From Aquimarina rhabdastrellae (lineage in GTDB: Bacteria > Bacteroidota > Bacteroidia > Flavobacteriales > Flavobacteriaceae), in assembly GCA_947387485.1 (NCBI GenBank), contig CANDNT010000003.1, forward strand, positions 124,001 to 188,000: a stretch of 64,000 nucleotides of DNA, written 5' to 3'. The translations under genes and the position numbers were made by a program. How positions within the stretch are numbered: the stretch's first letter is position 1; the number at the start of each line of letters is the position of its first letter. This document shows positions 30,121-41,317 of this stretch, piece by piece. The notes beneath the pieces were generated by a model that saw only the letters and a program-made list of their open reading frames with translations, had not been told where the DNA came from and searched no databases.

Positions 30121-30189
30121 CCAAAGGGATTCGAACCCCCAACCCTCAGAGCCGAAATCTGATATTCTATCCAGTTGAACTATGGGGCC
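30116..30189 (-). tRNA. tRNA-Arg (anticodon TCG)
   Basis: 74 nt on the minus strand. Acceptor stem GGCCCCA / TGGGGTC with one G-T pair, anticodon stem TCAGA / TCTGA around loop TTTCGGC (anticodon TCG), T arm GGGGGTTCGAATCCC. The 3' CCA is not encoded. The gene is followed by the terminator inside the 56-bp repeat. Confidence 0.93.
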
Positions 30190-30230
30190 CTTAATCCTAA
30201 ATTCCAAGGATCATATATTGAAAAATAAGA

Positions 30231-30680
30231 TTAACTTAATTTTGCTTTTACGATAGTAGAAATAGTTTTTCCGTCAGCTTTTCCTGCTAACTTAGCGTTT
30301 GCAGCTCCCATTACTTTCCCCATATCTTTCATTCCTGCAGCTCCAGTACTTTCTATAATTTCTGCTACAACTTTTTCTATTTCTTCTTCGCTTAATTGTT
30401 CAGGTAAGAATTGCTCGATAACTTTAGCTTGCGCTAATTCTGGCTCGGCTAAATCTTCACGACCTTGCTCTACAAAAATAGTAGCACTATCTTTACGTTG
30501 CTTTACCAATTTTTGTAACAATTTTAACTCTTGTTCTTCTGTCAATTCTTCTTTAGCACCGCTTTCTGTTTGAGCTAATAAAATTGCAGATTTAATCGCT
30601 CTTAATGATGTTAAAGCATTTTGATCTTTTGCCTTCATTGCAGCTTTCATGGCTGTCATTACTTCTGTTTGTAAACTCAT
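30231..30680 (-). CDS. yqeY: GatB/YqeY domain protein
   Basis: 149 residues, the usual length of stand-alone YqeY proteins. Sequence features are MKAKDQNALTSLRAIKSAIL, EQFLPEQLSEEEIEKVV and the C-terminal GMKDMGKVMGAANAKLAGKADGK-type motif. The domain is shared with the tRNA-binding tail of the GatB amidotransferase subunit; the free protein's role is not well defined. It follows ftsZ after a terminator-like hairpin and precedes tRNA-Arg on the same strand, so it probably has its own promoter. Confidence 0.9.
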   Translation of the reverse strand: MSLQTEVMTAMKAAMKAKDQNALTSLRAIKSAILLAQTESGAKEELTEEQELKLLQKLVKQRKDSATIFVEQGREDLAEPELAQAKVIEQFLPEQLSEEEIEKVVAEIIESTGAAGMKDMGKVMGAANAKLAGKADGKTISTIVKAKLS

Positions 30681-30720
30681 GGCATACGTCTTTTGTATTG
30701 GATTGCGAAGATAAAAAAAT

Positions 30721-30752
30721 AAACCGATAACTCTTAGTTGAATTATCGGTTT
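30721..30752 (-). terminator. Terminator after ftsZ
   Basis: AAACCGATAA (30721-30730) and TTATCGGTTT (30743-30752), 12-nt loop, followed on the minus strand by ATTTTTTTATC. It lies 25 bp after the ftsZ stop and marks the 3' end of the division and cell-wall cluster. Confidence 0.7.
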
Positions 30753-30776
30753 AGCATATATAACTACGATTTATAA

Positions 30777-32816
30777 TTAATCTACGTTGTCATGTAAAAA
30801 GGAGTTGTTACTTCTTAATTGAATATCATCTCCATCTGTATTTAAAGTAGTTCTTGAAATACTTGAAGCATTAGGTCTAGAAGCTACATCTAATCCTGCT
30901 CTTTTATATGCAGGTTCTTTCTCAATTTCGTCAATTTGAGAAGCGCTATTTCTAAACTTATAATTAAACTCCTTCATTTTTGCTCTACGCTCTGCTGCTC
31001 TAGCTTTTAACGTTTCAGAGATTGGTTGATTCACTGGATCAATCTCTTCTGTAGCTGCAGGAACTTGTGTAGCAGTAGGAGGTGTTGCTGTTTCTTCTTC
31101 TGTAGTATTTGTATTCTCTACTGGTGTTTCAATTGTACGTCTCTCAAAAACTATTTCTTCTTCAGCTTTGGCTTCGTTTCCTTGCTTTTCATCTTCTAAA
31201 TAATCTTCAAGGCTATAACGCATTCCGCCATCTTCTGTAATTTCTCCAGAAGGTGATACCTCAATCGCCTCTTTTACTTCTACCTCTTTGATGTTATCTG
31301 TAAGGTCAAAAACCACAGGTTTTTCTTCGTCTACAATAGTATCTATTGTACTCTTAGGTTCTTCTGTAGATTCTTGTTGTATAGGCATATCAAAAGATAG
31401 CGTAAACTGATCTTGACTTTGTGATTGAGTTTGGTTTTCTGAAACTACTTCTTTTGCTTCATTAACCTCTATTTGATTAATAATTTCTTGTGCATTAATA
31501 ATCACATAGTCACTATCTGTAGACGTAAATGGATTTACTATTTCGTAATCTACATCAAGGTTTTTTACATACTGCGTAGTAGGCATCAATAAATCTTCAT
31601 TAGGATCTGATTTTATATCGTCCTCATCATCAAATAAATTGTGCTTAATAATCGGTTCTTCAATTATTTCTTCTTCTTTTTCTTCTACAGCGATTGAAGT
31701 GTCTATAGAAACTGAAGGAACGATTTCGCTAGTAGATGTAGATTTTGTATCTAGGATTTGAGTTGCTTTTTGCTCATCTTCTAGGGTATGGATGATTTTT
31801 TTGGATTCTGTATTAGTGATTTCGTCTTGTTGTTCTATATCAAAACCTGTTGCAATTATGGTTACAGATATCGCATCTTCTAAAGCATCGTCTTCTCCAA
31901 CCCCCATGATGATATTAGCTCCATATCCTGCTTCTTGCTGGATATGATCGTTAATCTCACCTATTTCGTCTATAGTGATTTCTTCTTTTCCAGATACAAT
32001 TAAGAGTAGTACATTTTTTGCACCTGTAATTTTATTATCATTTAATAGTGGTGAGTCTAGCGCTTTATGTATCGCATCAGTTGCTCGATTTGCTCCAGAT
32101 GCAGTAGCTGATCCCATAATAGCTGTACCGCTATTACTCAATACAGTTTTTGCATCACGTAAATCGATATTTTGTGTATAGTGATGTGTTATTACTTCTG
32201 CAATACCTCTTGATGCTGTAGCTAAGACTTCGTCTGCCTTAGAGAATCCCGCTTTAAATCCTAAGTTACCGTATACTTCTCTAAGTTTGTTATTATTGAT
32301 CACAATCATAGAATCTACGTGTGATCTCAATCTTTGCACTCCTAATTGTGCTTGTTCATTACGCATACGACCTTCAAATTGAAATGGTATGGTTACTATC
32401 CCTACAGTAAGGATATCCATTTCTTTGGCCATTTTTGCAATTATAGGGGCTGCTCCTGTTCCAGTTCCACCACCCATTCCTGCAGTAATAAAAACCATTT
32501 TGGTATTCGTATCTAGCATCATACGAATATCATCATAACTTTCTATAGCTGCTTGTTCACCGATTTCTGGATTAGCTCCAGCTCCTAAACCTTCGGTTAA
32601 CGATACTCCTAATTGTATTTTATTAGGTATTGGGCTATTTTCTAACGCTTGAGAATCTGTGTTACAGATTACAAAGTCTACCCCTTTTATTCCTTGCTGG
32701 AACATGTGGTTTATGGCATTACTACCTCCTCCACCTACACCAATTACTTTAATAACATTCGATTGATTCTTAGGCAAATCAAAAGATATGTTTCCAAACT
32801 CATCACTACTACTCAT
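30777..32816 (-). CDS. ftsZ: Cell division GTPase FtsZ
   Basis: 679 residues. FtsZ polymerises under GTP at midcell to form the division ring. The tubulin G-box GGGTGTG is at 115-121, preceded by [11 protein letters not shown] (24-34). The T7-loop region and the C-terminal GTPase subdomain run to about 330. Residues 335-640 are a long acidic Glu/Thr/Pro-rich linker. The protein ends in a short conserved-looking tail ([11 protein letters not shown]). The total length far exceeds the usual 380-400 because of the linker, as in other Flavobacteriia. Last gene of the cluster, after ftsA. Confidence 0.97.
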   Translation of the reverse strand: MSSSDEFGNISFDLPKNQSNVIKVIGVGGGGSNAINHMFQQGIKGVDFVICNTDSQALENSPIPNKIQLGVSLTEGLGAGANPEIGEQAAIESYDDIRMMLDTNTKMVFITAGMGGGTGTGAAPIIAKMAKEMDILTVGIVTIPFQFEGRMRNEQAQLGVQRLRSHVDSMIVINNNKLREVYGNLGFKAGFSKADEVLATASRGIAEVITHHYTQNIDLRDAKTVLSNSGTAIMGSATASGANRATDAIHKALDSPLLNDNKITGAKNVLLLIVSGKEEITIDEIGEINDHIQQEAGYGANIIMGVGEDDALEDAISVTIIATGFDIEQQDEITNTESKKIIHTLEDEQKATQILDTKSTSTSEIVPSVSIDTSIAVEEKEEEIIEEPIIKHNLFDDEDDIKSDPNEDLLMPTTQYVKNLDVDYEIVNPFTSTDSDYVIINAQEIINQIEVNEAKEVVSENQTQSQSQDQFTLSFDMPIQQESTEEPKSTIDTIVDEEKPVVFDLTDNIKEVEVKEAIEVSPSGEITEDGGMRYSLEDYLEDEKQGNEAKAEEEIVFERRTIETPVENTNTTEEETATPPTATQVPAATEEIDPVNQPISETLKARAAERRAKMKEFNYKFRNSASQIDEIEKEPAYKRAGLDVASRPNASSISRTTLNTDGDDIQLRSNNSFLHDNVD

Positions 32817-32913
32817 AATTGCTAATTTATTGGTTGTATTTTCTACTTTTCCTTTCTATAATATTTCCTAATTCCAGTTCTTCGTCTTAATTTCTTTTAC
32901 AGTTGTTTTCCCT

Positions 32914-34284
32914 CTACTCTGCGTTATCAAGAAACTCTTTAAACTTCTCTGTCCACTTCTCTAGTATATTCTTTCTCGGCTTTATTTCTTCTACAGGCTC
33001 TTCCTCTTCTGCTTTTAAAGCTTCTTGTGCAGCTTCAGCAGCTCTTTCTTTTTCCATTTCGGCTTTTTTCTCCTCTTCTAATAAAGCCTGTTTTATCGCC
33101 TCTTTTTGTTGTCTTTTTATGTGTGCCAAACTATCCATTACCAATCCTACTGCTGTAGCATACATTGGGCTAGTAGTTTCTGCATCACTATTACCGGCTA
33201 AATGCTCGTTTGGATATCCTATACGAGTATCCATTCCTGTAATATATTCGACTAATTGCTTTAAATGTTTTAATTGAGATCCTCCTCCTGTAAGCACGAT
33301 ACCTGCTATTAATTTCTTCTTTGCAGATTCGTGTCCATAGTTCTTGATTTCAACAAAAACTTGCTCTATAATTTCAACTACTCTTGCATGAATAATCTTC
33401 GACAGATTTTTCAGCGTAATTTCTTTTGGTTCTCTTCCTCTTAATCCTGGAATAGAAACTATCTCGTTATCTTTATTTTCTCCTGGCCAAGCTGATCCAA
33501 ATTTCACTTTAAGCAATTCTGCTTGCTTTTCTATAATAGAACATCCTTCTTTGATATCTTCTGTAATCACATTACCTCCAAAAGGAATTACAGCTGTATG
33601 ACGTATAATACCATCTTTAAAAATCGCCAAATCTGTTGTTCCTCCTCCTATATCTATTAAAGCAACTCCTGCTTCTTTTTCTTCTTGACTTAAAACAGCA
33701 TTTGCAGATGCTAATGGTTCTAAAGTTACATCTGATAAGTCTAACCCAGAACTCTTCACACATCTTCCTATATTGCGGATAGATGTTATTTGACCAACTA
33801 CAACATGGAAGTTTGCTTCAAGTCTTCCTCCAAACATCCCTACTGGTTCTTTTATTTCATTTTGTCCATCCACTTTATATTCTTGTGGAAGCACGTGTAA
33901 AATTTCTTCTCCAGGTAACATGACTAACTTATGTACTTGATTACATAATTGATCGATATCCCTATCATCAATTACAGCATCAGAGTTAGGTCTAGTGATA
34001 TAATCACTATGTTGTAAACTACGTATGTGTTGTCCTGCAATTCCTACAGTAACCTCTTCAATTTTTACGCCAGAAACATTTTCTGCTTCTTGTACAGCTT
34101 GCTGTATAGATTGAATTGTTTGTGTGATATTATTTACAACACCACGATGTACTCCCAAGCTTTTTGACTTACCAATTCCTAGGACTTCCATCTTTCCGTA
34201 TTCATTATATCTACCCACCATAGCAACAATTTTTGTTGTTCCTATGTCCAATCCTACCGCTATTTCATCGTGTTCTTTTTCCAT
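32914..34284 (-). CDS. ftsA: Cell division protein FtsA
   Basis: 456 residues, an actin-like ATPase that tethers FtsZ to the membrane. Phosphate-1 motif GLDIGTTK (11-18) and phosphate-2 motif DIGGGTTD (211-218). The C-terminus is charged and Glu/Ala-rich (from about 390) and ends in an amphipathic helix (ILEKWTEKFKEFL) suited to membrane binding. It follows ftsQ by 7 bp and precedes ftsZ by 97 bp. Confidence 0.96.
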   Translation of the reverse strand: MEKEHDEIAVGLDIGTTKIVAMVGRYNEYGKMEVLGIGKSKSLGVHRGVVNNITQTIQSIQQAVQEAENVSGVKIEEVTVGIAGQHIRSLQHSDYITRPNSDAVIDDRDIDQLCNQVHKLVMLPGEEILHVLPQEYKVDGQNEIKEPVGMFGGRLEANFHVVVGQITSIRNIGRCVKSSGLDLSDVTLEPLASANAVLSQEEKEAGVALIDIGGGTTDLAIFKDGIIRHTAVIPFGGNVITEDIKEGCSIIEKQAELLKVKFGSAWPGENKDNEIVSIPGLRGREPKEITLKNLSKIIHARVVEIIEQVFVEIKNYGHESAKKKLIAGIVLTGGGSQLKHLKQLVEYITGMDTRIGYPNEHLAGNSDAETTSPMYATAVGLVMDSLAHIKRQQKEAIKQALLEEEKKAEMEKERAAEAAQEALKAEEEEPVEEIKPRKNILEKWTEKFKEFLDNAE

Positions 34285-34291
34285 ATTGGTA

Positions 34292-35008
34292 TTATTTTTT
34301 TGTACACACTACTTGGTTTCTATACTGCAAATTCACAACAGCATATTCTGCTATACTTTTGTCTTTTCTTGCTTTTTGATAAAAGGCTTTTAAATTATTC
34401 ACCTTCGTTTCTATATATTCTATTTTTCCAAAATAAATATCAAACGAATAAATTCTCATTTTTAATTCATAGTCACCTCTATTATTTTTTGAGATTTGTA
34501 TGATATGCTTACGCATAAATTCGTCATCATATATTTTTTTCAATAATGGATATACCTCTGGTACATCTTTTTCTTTCACATTATATACCAAAGGCACATG
34601 TGCTGTGAAATTTCCTGATAAAGGAATCGTTTTTCCTACATCATCTACATAAAAAGAAGGCAAAGCGTTCACCCTGGCAATAGGGGTCCGTTGCCTTATA
34701 TTCACCTTAAGCTCTCCATTTACAGTTAGATACACATCTGAATCTTTTATCAGTTTATGTGCATCTAAACGCTTTTCTAGCGCATTCAAAACTAAAGCTT
34801 CTTTTGCAACTTTTCCAATAGAATTTCGATTTTGTATCAACAATTTGTTAACCGCTGATTCTGTGATATATGGATTTTGCTCTTCTAAAAACTCGATCGT
34901 CAACTTTTCTACACGACGTGTTGCATTGCGCTTTGATGTAAAGGCAAAAATTGAAATTAATCCTACGATTAATCCTAAATTACGTATATGTGAAAGTTTA
35001 ATTTTCAC
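34292..35008 (-). CDS. ftsQ: Cell division protein FtsQ
   Basis: 238 residues. A single N-terminal membrane helix (about 9-24) is followed by a POTRA-like segment (VEKLTIEFLEEQNPYITESA) and a periplasmic beta domain. FtsQ links early and late divisome parts and binds FtsL/FtsB-type proteins. Recognised mainly by position between murC and ftsA and by topology. Its first codons overlap the murC stop by 11 bp. Confidence 0.88.
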   Translation of the reverse strand: MKIKLSHIRNLGLIVGLISIFAFTSKRNATRRVEKLTIEFLEEQNPYITESAVNKLLIQNRNSIGKVAKEALVLNALEKRLDAHKLIKDSDVYLTVNGELKVNIRQRTPIARVNALPSFYVDDVGKTIPLSGNFTAHVPLVYNVKEKDVPEVYPLLKKIYDDEFMRKHIIQISKNNRGDYELKMRIYSFDIYFGKIEYIETKVNNLKAFYQKARKDKSIAEYAVVNLQYRNQVVCTKK

Positions 35009-36350
35009 TGTTAAGTGCTTCTTTAATTTCTTGTACTTTTTCTCCTATATCTCCTGCTCCTATGGTTACAATCACTTGTGCCGAGCTTTCTTTTATATGA
35101 GTAATCATATTTTCTTTGGTCACCAACTTCTTGTTGTTTAACGTTACCTTTTCTAACAACCATGAAGAGGTTACTCCTGCTATTGGTAATTCTCTTGCAG
35201 GGTAAATATCTAACATCAATAGTTCGTCAAATAGGCTTAAGCTTGATGCAAATTCATCTGCAAAATCTTGAGTTCTACTAAATAGATGTGGTTGAAAAAT
35301 GGCTAAAACTTCTTTTTCCGGATGCATTTCTCTTACTGCTTGATGCACTGCTTCTATTTCTGTAGGATGATGTGCATAATCATCTATGTATACCAATTCT
35401 TCTGTTCTTATCTGGTATGAAAATCTACGTTGTACACCTTTAAATGTTAATAAGGCCTTTGCCAGCAATTCGGTTGGGGAGCCGTAGAGTTGTGCAATTG
35501 CAAAGGCCGTGATAGCATTTAACAAGTTATGTTTACCTGGTAAGTTTAAATGCAATCCTTTAATTACAGTCTCGGGTGTTTTTAGGTCAAAATTATAAAC
35601 TCCGTTTGTTATTGTTATATTGTGAGCACTATAATCTGAATCATCTGCTATACCAAAAGTCATCCCTTCTAAGGATAATCCTTTGCGTACCAACAAATGG
35701 TCTTTTGCTCTTGAAGCAAATTCTTCAAATGATTTTTGAAGTTCATCTGCTTCTCCATAGATATCTAAATGATCTGCATCCATTGACGTCACTGCAGCTA
35801 TATCTGGATATAGTTGTAAAAATGATCGGTCAAATTCGTCTGCTTCTACTACTACAACTTCATTACCTTCTAGAACCAAATTAGAATTATAATTTTCGCT
35901 AATTCCTCCTAGAAAAGCAGTTACTTTTGCTCCACTTTCTTTTAATAAATGAGCTAAGATCGCTGTTGTTGTAGTTTTTCCATGCGTTCCTGCTACCGCT
36001 AATGTATATACATCATGAGTAATACTTCCTAATACCTCTGCGCGTTTCATGATTTGAAATGCTTGTTTTTGGAAATATTGTAACTCACTATGCTGCTTAG
36101 GTATCGCAGGTGTATATATGATTAATGTTTCTTCTTTATCTAAAAAAGGTAATGCAATCTCCTCGATATTATCATCAAAATGAATTGCTATTCCTAATTC
36201 TTCTAGGCTTCTAGTAATAGCTGAAGGTGTTTTATCATATCCCGCAACATTCTTACCCAAAAAATTAAAATATCTAGCCAAGGCACTCATTCCTATTCCG
36301 CCTATGCCGATAAAATATATATTTTGTATGTCTTTTATTTCTTTCTTCAT
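34998..36350 (-). CDS. murC: UDP-N-acetylmuramate--L-alanine ligase
   Basis: 450 residues, normal for MurC. It adds L-Ala to UDP-MurNAc, the first peptide step of peptidoglycan synthesis. N-terminal Rossmann motif FIGIGGIGMSALA (13-25), ATP loop GTHGKTT (121-127), and the central Mur ligase motifs EADEFDRSF and DHLDIYG. The C-terminal domain starts with DDYAHHPTEI. Stop overlaps ftsQ by 11 bp; murG ends one base upstream of its start. Confidence 0.96.
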   Translation of the reverse strand: MKKEIKDIQNIYFIGIGGIGMSALARYFNFLGKNVAGYDKTPSAITRSLEELGIAIHFDDNIEEIALPFLDKEETLIIYTPAIPKQHSELQYFQKQAFQIMKRAEVLGSITHDVYTLAVAGTHGKTTTTAILAHLLKESGAKVTAFLGGISENYNSNLVLEGNEVVVVEADEFDRSFLQLYPDIAAVTSMDADHLDIYGEADELQKSFEEFASRAKDHLLVRKGLSLEGMTFGIADDSDYSAHNITITNGVYNFDLKTPETVIKGLHLNLPGKHNLLNAITAFAIAQLYGSPTELLAKALLTFKGVQRRFSYQIRTEELVYIDDYAHHPTEIEAVHQAVREMHPEKEVLAIFQPHLFSRTQDFADEFASSLSLFDELLMLDIYPARELPIAGVTSSWLLEKVTLNNKKLVTKENMITHIKESSAQVIVTIGAGDIGEKVQEIKEALNSEN

Positions 36351-36351
36351 T

Positions 36352-37446
36352 TTAATTCATCAAGCGTTCTACTTCATCTACAATACGCTGTGTTGCATCT
36401 GGCAAAGCCAATTCTTTTATATTTTTGCCTAGTTTATTTTGTTGTTCTTCTGTTTTTATCAATGTTTTAAAAACAGTTTCGAACTTTTCTGTTAATTCAT
36501 TTTCTTTTACCATTAATGCTGCATTTTCATCTACTATCGCTTGAGCATTCTTTGTTTGATGATCTTCTGCTACATTAGGTGACGGTATAAACACTACTGG
36601 TTTTCCTACTATACATAATTCTGATACCGATCCTGCTCCTGCTCTTGATATCATTACATCTGCTGCTGCGTAGGCTAAATCCATTTGATCCAAAAATGCA
36701 TGAACTGTTACATTATCTCTTTCATTGTATTTTTTATATTCTTCAAAATATAAGCTACCACATTGCCAGATTAACTGTAAGTCTAATTCGTTAAAGAATT
36801 CTAATTTTTCTTCGATCAATTGATTAATTCTTCTCGCTCCTAAACTTCCGCCTATAATCAATACTGTTTTTTTATTCTTATCTAACCCAAACTTGGTTAG
36901 AGCAGCTGTTCTTTTTTCTTCTATAGCTAATAAATCTTGTCGTACCGGATTTCCTGTTTTTAAGATTTTATCTGCTGGAAAAAATTTTTCTAATCCATCA
37001 TAAGCCACACAAATTGCTTTTGCTTCTTTTGCCAACCATTTATTGGTTATCCCTGGAAAAGAGTTTTGTTCTTGCAATACTGTAGGTATATTCTTCTTGC
37101 TTGCCATTTTTAATAAAGGCCCACTAGCAAAACCACCTGTTCCTATTGCTATATCTGGTTGGAATTGCTTGATAATCTTTCGCGATTTCCATAAACTGCT
37201 AATCAATTTTAATGGAAACATCAAATTGCTTAAGGTTAACTTTCGCTGAATTCCGCTAATCCATAATCCTTCGATCTTATATCCTGCTTTAGGTACTTTT
37301 TGCATTTCCATACGATCTCTTGCTCCAACAAACAATATTTTTGCTTGTGGAAATCTTCGTTTGATCTCGTTTGCAATCGCAATGGCTGGATAGATATGTC
37401 CTCCAGTTCCTCCACCAGATAATATGATCTTAGGTTCTTTTTTCAT
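36352..37446 (-). CDS. murG: UDP-GlcNAc--lipid I N-acetylglucosaminyltransferase
   Basis: 364 residues, a GT28-family peripheral membrane enzyme that converts lipid I to lipid II. N-terminal [11 protein letters not shown] (11-21) is the diagnostic loop. The C-terminal UDP-GlcNAc site appears as [17 protein letters not shown] and [14 protein letters not shown]. Overlaps the upstream ftsW stop by 4 bp, consistent with translational coupling. Confidence 0.96.
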   Translation of the reverse strand: MKKEPKIILSGGGTGGHIYPAIAIANEIKRRFPQAKILFVGARDRMEMQKVPKAGYKIEGLWISGIQRKLTLSNLMFPLKLISSLWKSRKIIKQFQPDIAIGTGGFASGPLLKMASKKNIPTVLQEQNSFPGITNKWLAKEAKAICVAYDGLEKFFPADKILKTGNPVRQDLLAIEEKRTAALTKFGLDKNKKTVLIIGGSLGARRINQLIEEKLEFFNELDLQLIWQCGSLYFEEYKKYNERDNVTVHAFLDQMDLAYAAADVMISRAGAGSVSELCIVGKPVVFIPSPNVAEDHQTKNAQAIVDENAALMVKENELTEKFETVFKTLIKTEEQQNKLGKNIKELALPDATQRIVDEVERLMN

Positions 37447-38660
37447 ATAGTATTTGCATCTAAAGCATCTATTGATATATCATCGATCGCTGCTTTACCC
37501 GCCTTTTTATTCTTTTCTTCTTTAATATCTTTACTTACACTTAATACGATACCGATTGCTAAACAGGTCATCCATATCGATGTTCCTCCACTACTGATAA
37601 GTGGTAACGTTTGCCCTGTAACTGGAAATAATTCTACAGCTACAGCCATATTAAGTAATGCTTGAAATACAATAGGTAAGCCTACTCCTATTACAAGCAG
37701 TTTTCCATATACATCTAAACTTTTATGTGCTACTATTACTAATCTAAATAGTAGTAACATATACATAGACATTAAAAATAGTGCTCCTACCATACCCCAT
37801 TCTTCAATAATGATGGCATAGATAAAATCTGATGAAGATTGTGGTAAAAAGTTTTTTTGTACACTTTTACCTGGTCCTTGTCCCAAGATTCCCCCTCTTG
37901 CTATCGCGATTTTTGCACGTTCTATTTGATAGTTTGCTTCTTTTTCTTTGTCTTCTTCTGCAGAAACAAAATTTTCTATTCTACTTACCCATGTATCTAC
38001 ACGATTGGGAAATAACCCTGGAAATGCTTTCGCCGTAAGGATAAACATGGTCAATCCAACCATTCCTGTTCCCATTACAAATACTATGTATTTAAATGGA
38101 TATCCTCCTAAAAACACCAACATCATCACCATAGCAAAAATAATTGCTGCTGTAGAGAAGTTGGCTGGCAATATCAACATCAAAATAACAAATACGGGTA
38201 CCCAAAGCGGTAATACACTGTCTTTAAACGATATTACTTTATCTTTTATTTTTGATAAATACCGAGCTACATATGCTAACAATACTACTGAGGCTAAGGT
38301 GGATGCTTGAAATGATACTCCTACAAAAGGAATCCGTATCCATCTACTCGCATTAGCTCCTCCTATGATAGTACCTTGTGCCATTGTTATTAATAGCAAA
38401 AGAATGACTACTGGTAGCATTATTATAGAGAGTCCTTTAAAATAATTAAAAGGGATTTTATGAACCATGTAGATGATTATAAATCCTAATGTTAAATGAG
38501 CAAAGTGCTTTCTTAAATACCCAAAAGTATCTCCATTACCGTATAGATAGGCCAAGTTACTACTTGCACTATATACAGGTAAAAATGAAAACAAAGCTAA
38601 TAACGCCACTACAGCCCATATTACTCTATCTCCTTGTATTTTGGTTAATACTTTACGCAT
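37443..38660 (-). CDS. ftsW: Septal peptidoglycan polymerase FtsW (SEDS family)
   Basis: 405 residues with about ten membrane helices. SEDS glycosyltransferases polymerise lipid II together with a class B PBP. Seen here are the conserved NRVDTWVSR segment, the [25 protein letters not shown] loop region and the C-terminal PLISSGGTS motif. The charged C-terminal tail ([13 protein letters not shown]) is cytoplasmic. Between murD and murG, as in most such clusters, which supports FtsW over RodA. Confidence 0.95.
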   Translation of the reverse strand: MRKVLTKIQGDRVIWAVVALLALFSFLPVYSASSNLAYLYGNGDTFGYLRKHFAHLTLGFIIIYMVHKIPFNYFKGLSIIMLPVVILLLLITMAQGTIIGGANASRWIRIPFVGVSFQASTLASVVLLAYVARYLSKIKDKVISFKDSVLPLWVPVFVILMLILPANFSTAAIIFAMVMMLVFLGGYPFKYIVFVMGTGMVGLTMFILTAKAFPGLFPNRVDTWVSRIENFVSAEEDKEKEANYQIERAKIAIARGGILGQGPGKSVQKNFLPQSSSDFIYAIIIEEWGMVGALFLMSMYMLLLFRLVIVAHKSLDVYGKLLVIGVGLPIVFQALLNMAVAVELFPVTGQTLPLISSGGTSIWMTCLAIGIVLSVSKDIKEEKNKKAGKAAIDDISIDALDANTI

Positions 38661-38679
38661 TTTAATTCTCTCTAATCTT

Positions 38680-40032
38680 TTATAATTCTCTTACTGCTTG
38701 TTTAAACTGACGTCCTCGATCCTCATAACTTTCAAATAGATCAAAACTTGCACATGCTGGTGATAATAAAACATTATCATTACGCTCTGCAATTTCGTAG
38801 GCTGCTTTTACAGCTTCTGTCATCGAAGCTGTTTCTACTATTGTATCTATACAATTTTGAAATGCATGAATGATTTTTCTATTATCAACTCCTAGGCAGA
38901 TTATTGCTTTTACTTTTTCATTTACTAAAGCATATAAATCACTATAATCATTTCCTTTATCTACGCCTCCAACTATCCATACTGTTGATGTTTTCATTGC
39001 GTCTAAAGCATAAAATGTCGCGTTAACATTTGTTGCTTTTGAATCGTTGATATAACGTACATTGTTAATCTTTAATACATCTTCAAGTCTATGTTCAACT
39101 CCTTGAAAATTCTCTAAACTCTCTCTTATTGTTGCTTTTCTAATACGCAACAAATGTGCTGCTGCAGAAGCTGCCATAGCATTTTTTACGTTATGTTTTC
39201 CTTTTAATGTTAATTCTGATGTTGGCATAGTAAATTCGGTATTATCTACTTTTATTTTAATATTGTTATTTTCTAAATACACTCCTTTTTCTAACTTTTT
39301 TTCTAAAGAAAAAGGGATCAATTGTGATCTCACAGGATGTTTTTCTAAATACGATGTTATCACTTTATCATCTGCATCATAAATCAAATAATCATTTGAA
39401 GTTTGATTCATCGCTATCCTAAACTTTGAAGCGATATACTGTTCAAAGTCGTTATTATAGCGGTCTAAATGATCTGGTGTTATATTCGTTATCATTGCAA
39501 TATGTGGTGCAAATTCACGAATTCCATCTAATTGAAAACTACTAAGCTCCAACACATAATGCTTATGTGTTTTTTCTGCCACAGTCTTAGCAAAACTATC
39601 TCCTATATTTCCTGCCATACCTACATCTAAGTTTCCTGTGTTTAGAATATGATAGGTTAACATTGTAGTTGTTGTTTTACCATTACTTCCTGTTATTCCT
39701 ATGATCGTAGCATCTGTATATATTCCTGCAAATTCAATTTCTGAAATTACAGGTATATCTTTTTGCTTGATTTGTTTAATCAATGCTATATGATCTGGAA
39801 TTCCTGGGCTTTTCATTACCACATCTGCTTCAAAAATCTTAGCTTCTGTGTGTTGTTGCTCTTCCCAATCGATCTCAAAATGTTTAAGAACGTCTTTATA
39901 TTTTTCGCTTATGCTTCCTTTATCTGAAACAAAAACTTGATATCCTTTTTGTTTACCTAAAATAGCTGTCCCTACTCCGCTTTCTCCTCCTCCTAAGATG
40001 ACTAGCTTTTTATGTTTTTTTATTGATTCCAT
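38680..40032 (-). CDS. murD: UDP-N-acetylmuramoylalanine--D-glutamate ligase
   Basis: 450 residues. It adds D-Glu to UDP-MurNAc-L-Ala. N-terminal nucleotide-fold motif VILGGGESGVGTA (11-23), ATP loop GSNGKTT (115-121), NITPDHLDRY and the C-terminal NDSKATNVNAT motif typical of MurD. Its ATG overlaps the mraY stop by one base. Confidence 0.96.
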   Translation of the reverse strand: MESIKKHKKLVILGGGESGVGTAILGKQKGYQVFVSDKGSISEKYKDVLKHFEIDWEEQQHTEAKIFEADVVMKSPGIPDHIALIKQIKQKDIPVISEIEFAGIYTDATIIGITGSNGKTTTTMLTYHILNTGNLDVGMAGNIGDSFAKTVAEKTHKHYVLELSSFQLDGIREFAPHIAMITNITPDHLDRYNNDFEQYIASKFRIAMNQTSNDYLIYDADDKVITSYLEKHPVRSQLIPFSLEKKLEKGVYLENNNIKIKVDNTEFTMPTSELTLKGKHNVKNAMAASAAAHLLRIRKATIRESLENFQGVEHRLEDVLKINNVRYINDSKATNVNATFYALDAMKTSTVWIVGGVDKGNDYSDLYALVNEKVKAIICLGVDNRKIIHAFQNCIDTIVETASMTEAVKAAYEIAERNDNVLLSPACASFDLFESYEDRGRQFKQAVREL

Positions 40033-41273
40033 TATCGTATTTTCAATGTAACCACAGTAAGTATCGCTAGTAAAATTCCTATAATCCAGAATCTTGCTAC
40101 GATTTTACTTTCGTGAATTCCTTTTTTCTGATAATGATGATGAATTGGCGACATTAAAAATACACGTCTTCCTTCTCCATACTTCTTTTTGGTATATTTA
40201 AACCAACTCACTTGAATCATTACTGATAAAGTTTCTATAAAGAAAACTCCACATAGTAACGGAATCAAAAATTCTTTTCTGGTTGCTATAGCTATTACTG
40301 CTATTATTCCTCCTATTGTTAAACTCCCTGTATCTCCCATAAAAACTTGAGCTGGATATGTATTGTACCATAAAAACCCAACCAAAGCTCCCGCAAATGC
40401 AGCTATATAGATTGTCATTTCTCCAGAGTTAGGGATGTACATTACATTGAGGTAATCTGAAAAAATAATGTTTCCAGAAACCCACGCAAATAGTCCTAAT
40501 GTCAATACCATAATAGCAGATGATCCTGCTGCCAATCCATCAATTCCGTCTGTAAGATTAGCTCCATTAGATACTGCTGTTATAATAAAAATCACAAATG
40601 GTATAAAAATGATCCACGCATATTTAATATAATCTGGATTGATCCATGTAATTAAACTCGCGTAATCAAATTCATTATTTTTTAAAAACGGTAATGTTGT
40701 TTTAGTCGATTTACGCTCTGGTAAAAATTCAGCTTTTTTTGTAGTATTTTCTGTTACTACAACTTCTTCTTGTGTAGCGTCTTTTACAATTTCTTGTTTG
40801 ATAGTAATATCTTGATGAAAATACATCGTGCATCCCACTATAAGTCCTAAACCTACTTGTCCTACTATTTTAAATTTACCTTGTAATCCGTCTTTATTTT
40901 TCTTTAAGATTTTTAAGTAATCATCTACAAAACCAATAGCTCCCATCCATAGCGTAGTAACTATTAATAATATCACATAAATATTATCTAATTTGGCAAA
41001 CAACAGTACTGGAATTAGTGTTGCAAGGATAATAATAACTCCTCCCATAGTAGGTGTTCCTGCTTTTTCTGATTGTCCTTCTAACCCTAGGTCACGAATA
41101 CTTTCGCCCATTTGTTTTTTACGTAAAAAGCTTATGATTCTTTTTCCGTAAATGGTAGAGATTAATAATGACAAAATAATAGCCATTGCTGCTCTAAAAG
41201 TAATGAACTGAAACAATCCTGCTCCTGGAAGCTGGTATTGTTGTTCTAAATATTCGAATAGATAATATAACAT
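40032..41273 (-). CDS. mraY: Phospho-N-acetylmuramoyl-pentapeptide-transferase
   Basis: 413 residues with ten predicted membrane helices. It transfers the phospho-MurNAc-pentapeptide to undecaprenyl phosphate to give lipid I. Motifs: [14 protein letters not shown], the catalytic DGIDGLA region and FMGDTGSL, ending in [10 protein letters not shown]. About 55 extra residues between helices (near 168-222, [17 protein letters not shown]) are usual in Bacteroidota. Stop overlaps murD by one base; 44 bp separate it from murE. Confidence 0.96.
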   Translation of the reverse strand: MLYYLFEYLEQQYQLPGAGLFQFITFRAAMAIILSLLISTIYGKRIISFLRKKQMGESIRDLGLEGQSEKAGTPTMGGVIIILATLIPVLLFAKLDNIYVILLIVTTLWMGAIGFVDDYLKILKKNKDGLQGKFKIVGQVGLGLIVGCTMYFHQDITIKQEIVKDATQEEVVVTENTTKKAEFLPERKSTKTTLPFLKNNEFDYASLITWINPDYIKYAWIIFIPFVIFIITAVSNGANLTDGIDGLAAGSSAIMVLTLGLFAWVSGNIIFSDYLNVMYIPNSGEMTIYIAAFAGALVGFLWYNTYPAQVFMGDTGSLTIGGIIAVIAIATRKEFLIPLLCGVFFIETLSVMIQVSWFKYTKKKYGEGRRVFLMSPIHHHYQKKGIHESKIVARFWIIGILLAILTVVTLKIR

Positions 41274-41317
41274 AGTCTTTTTGGTTCTTGGACTAAGAGT
41301 TTTCCCTTCCTCTTAAC

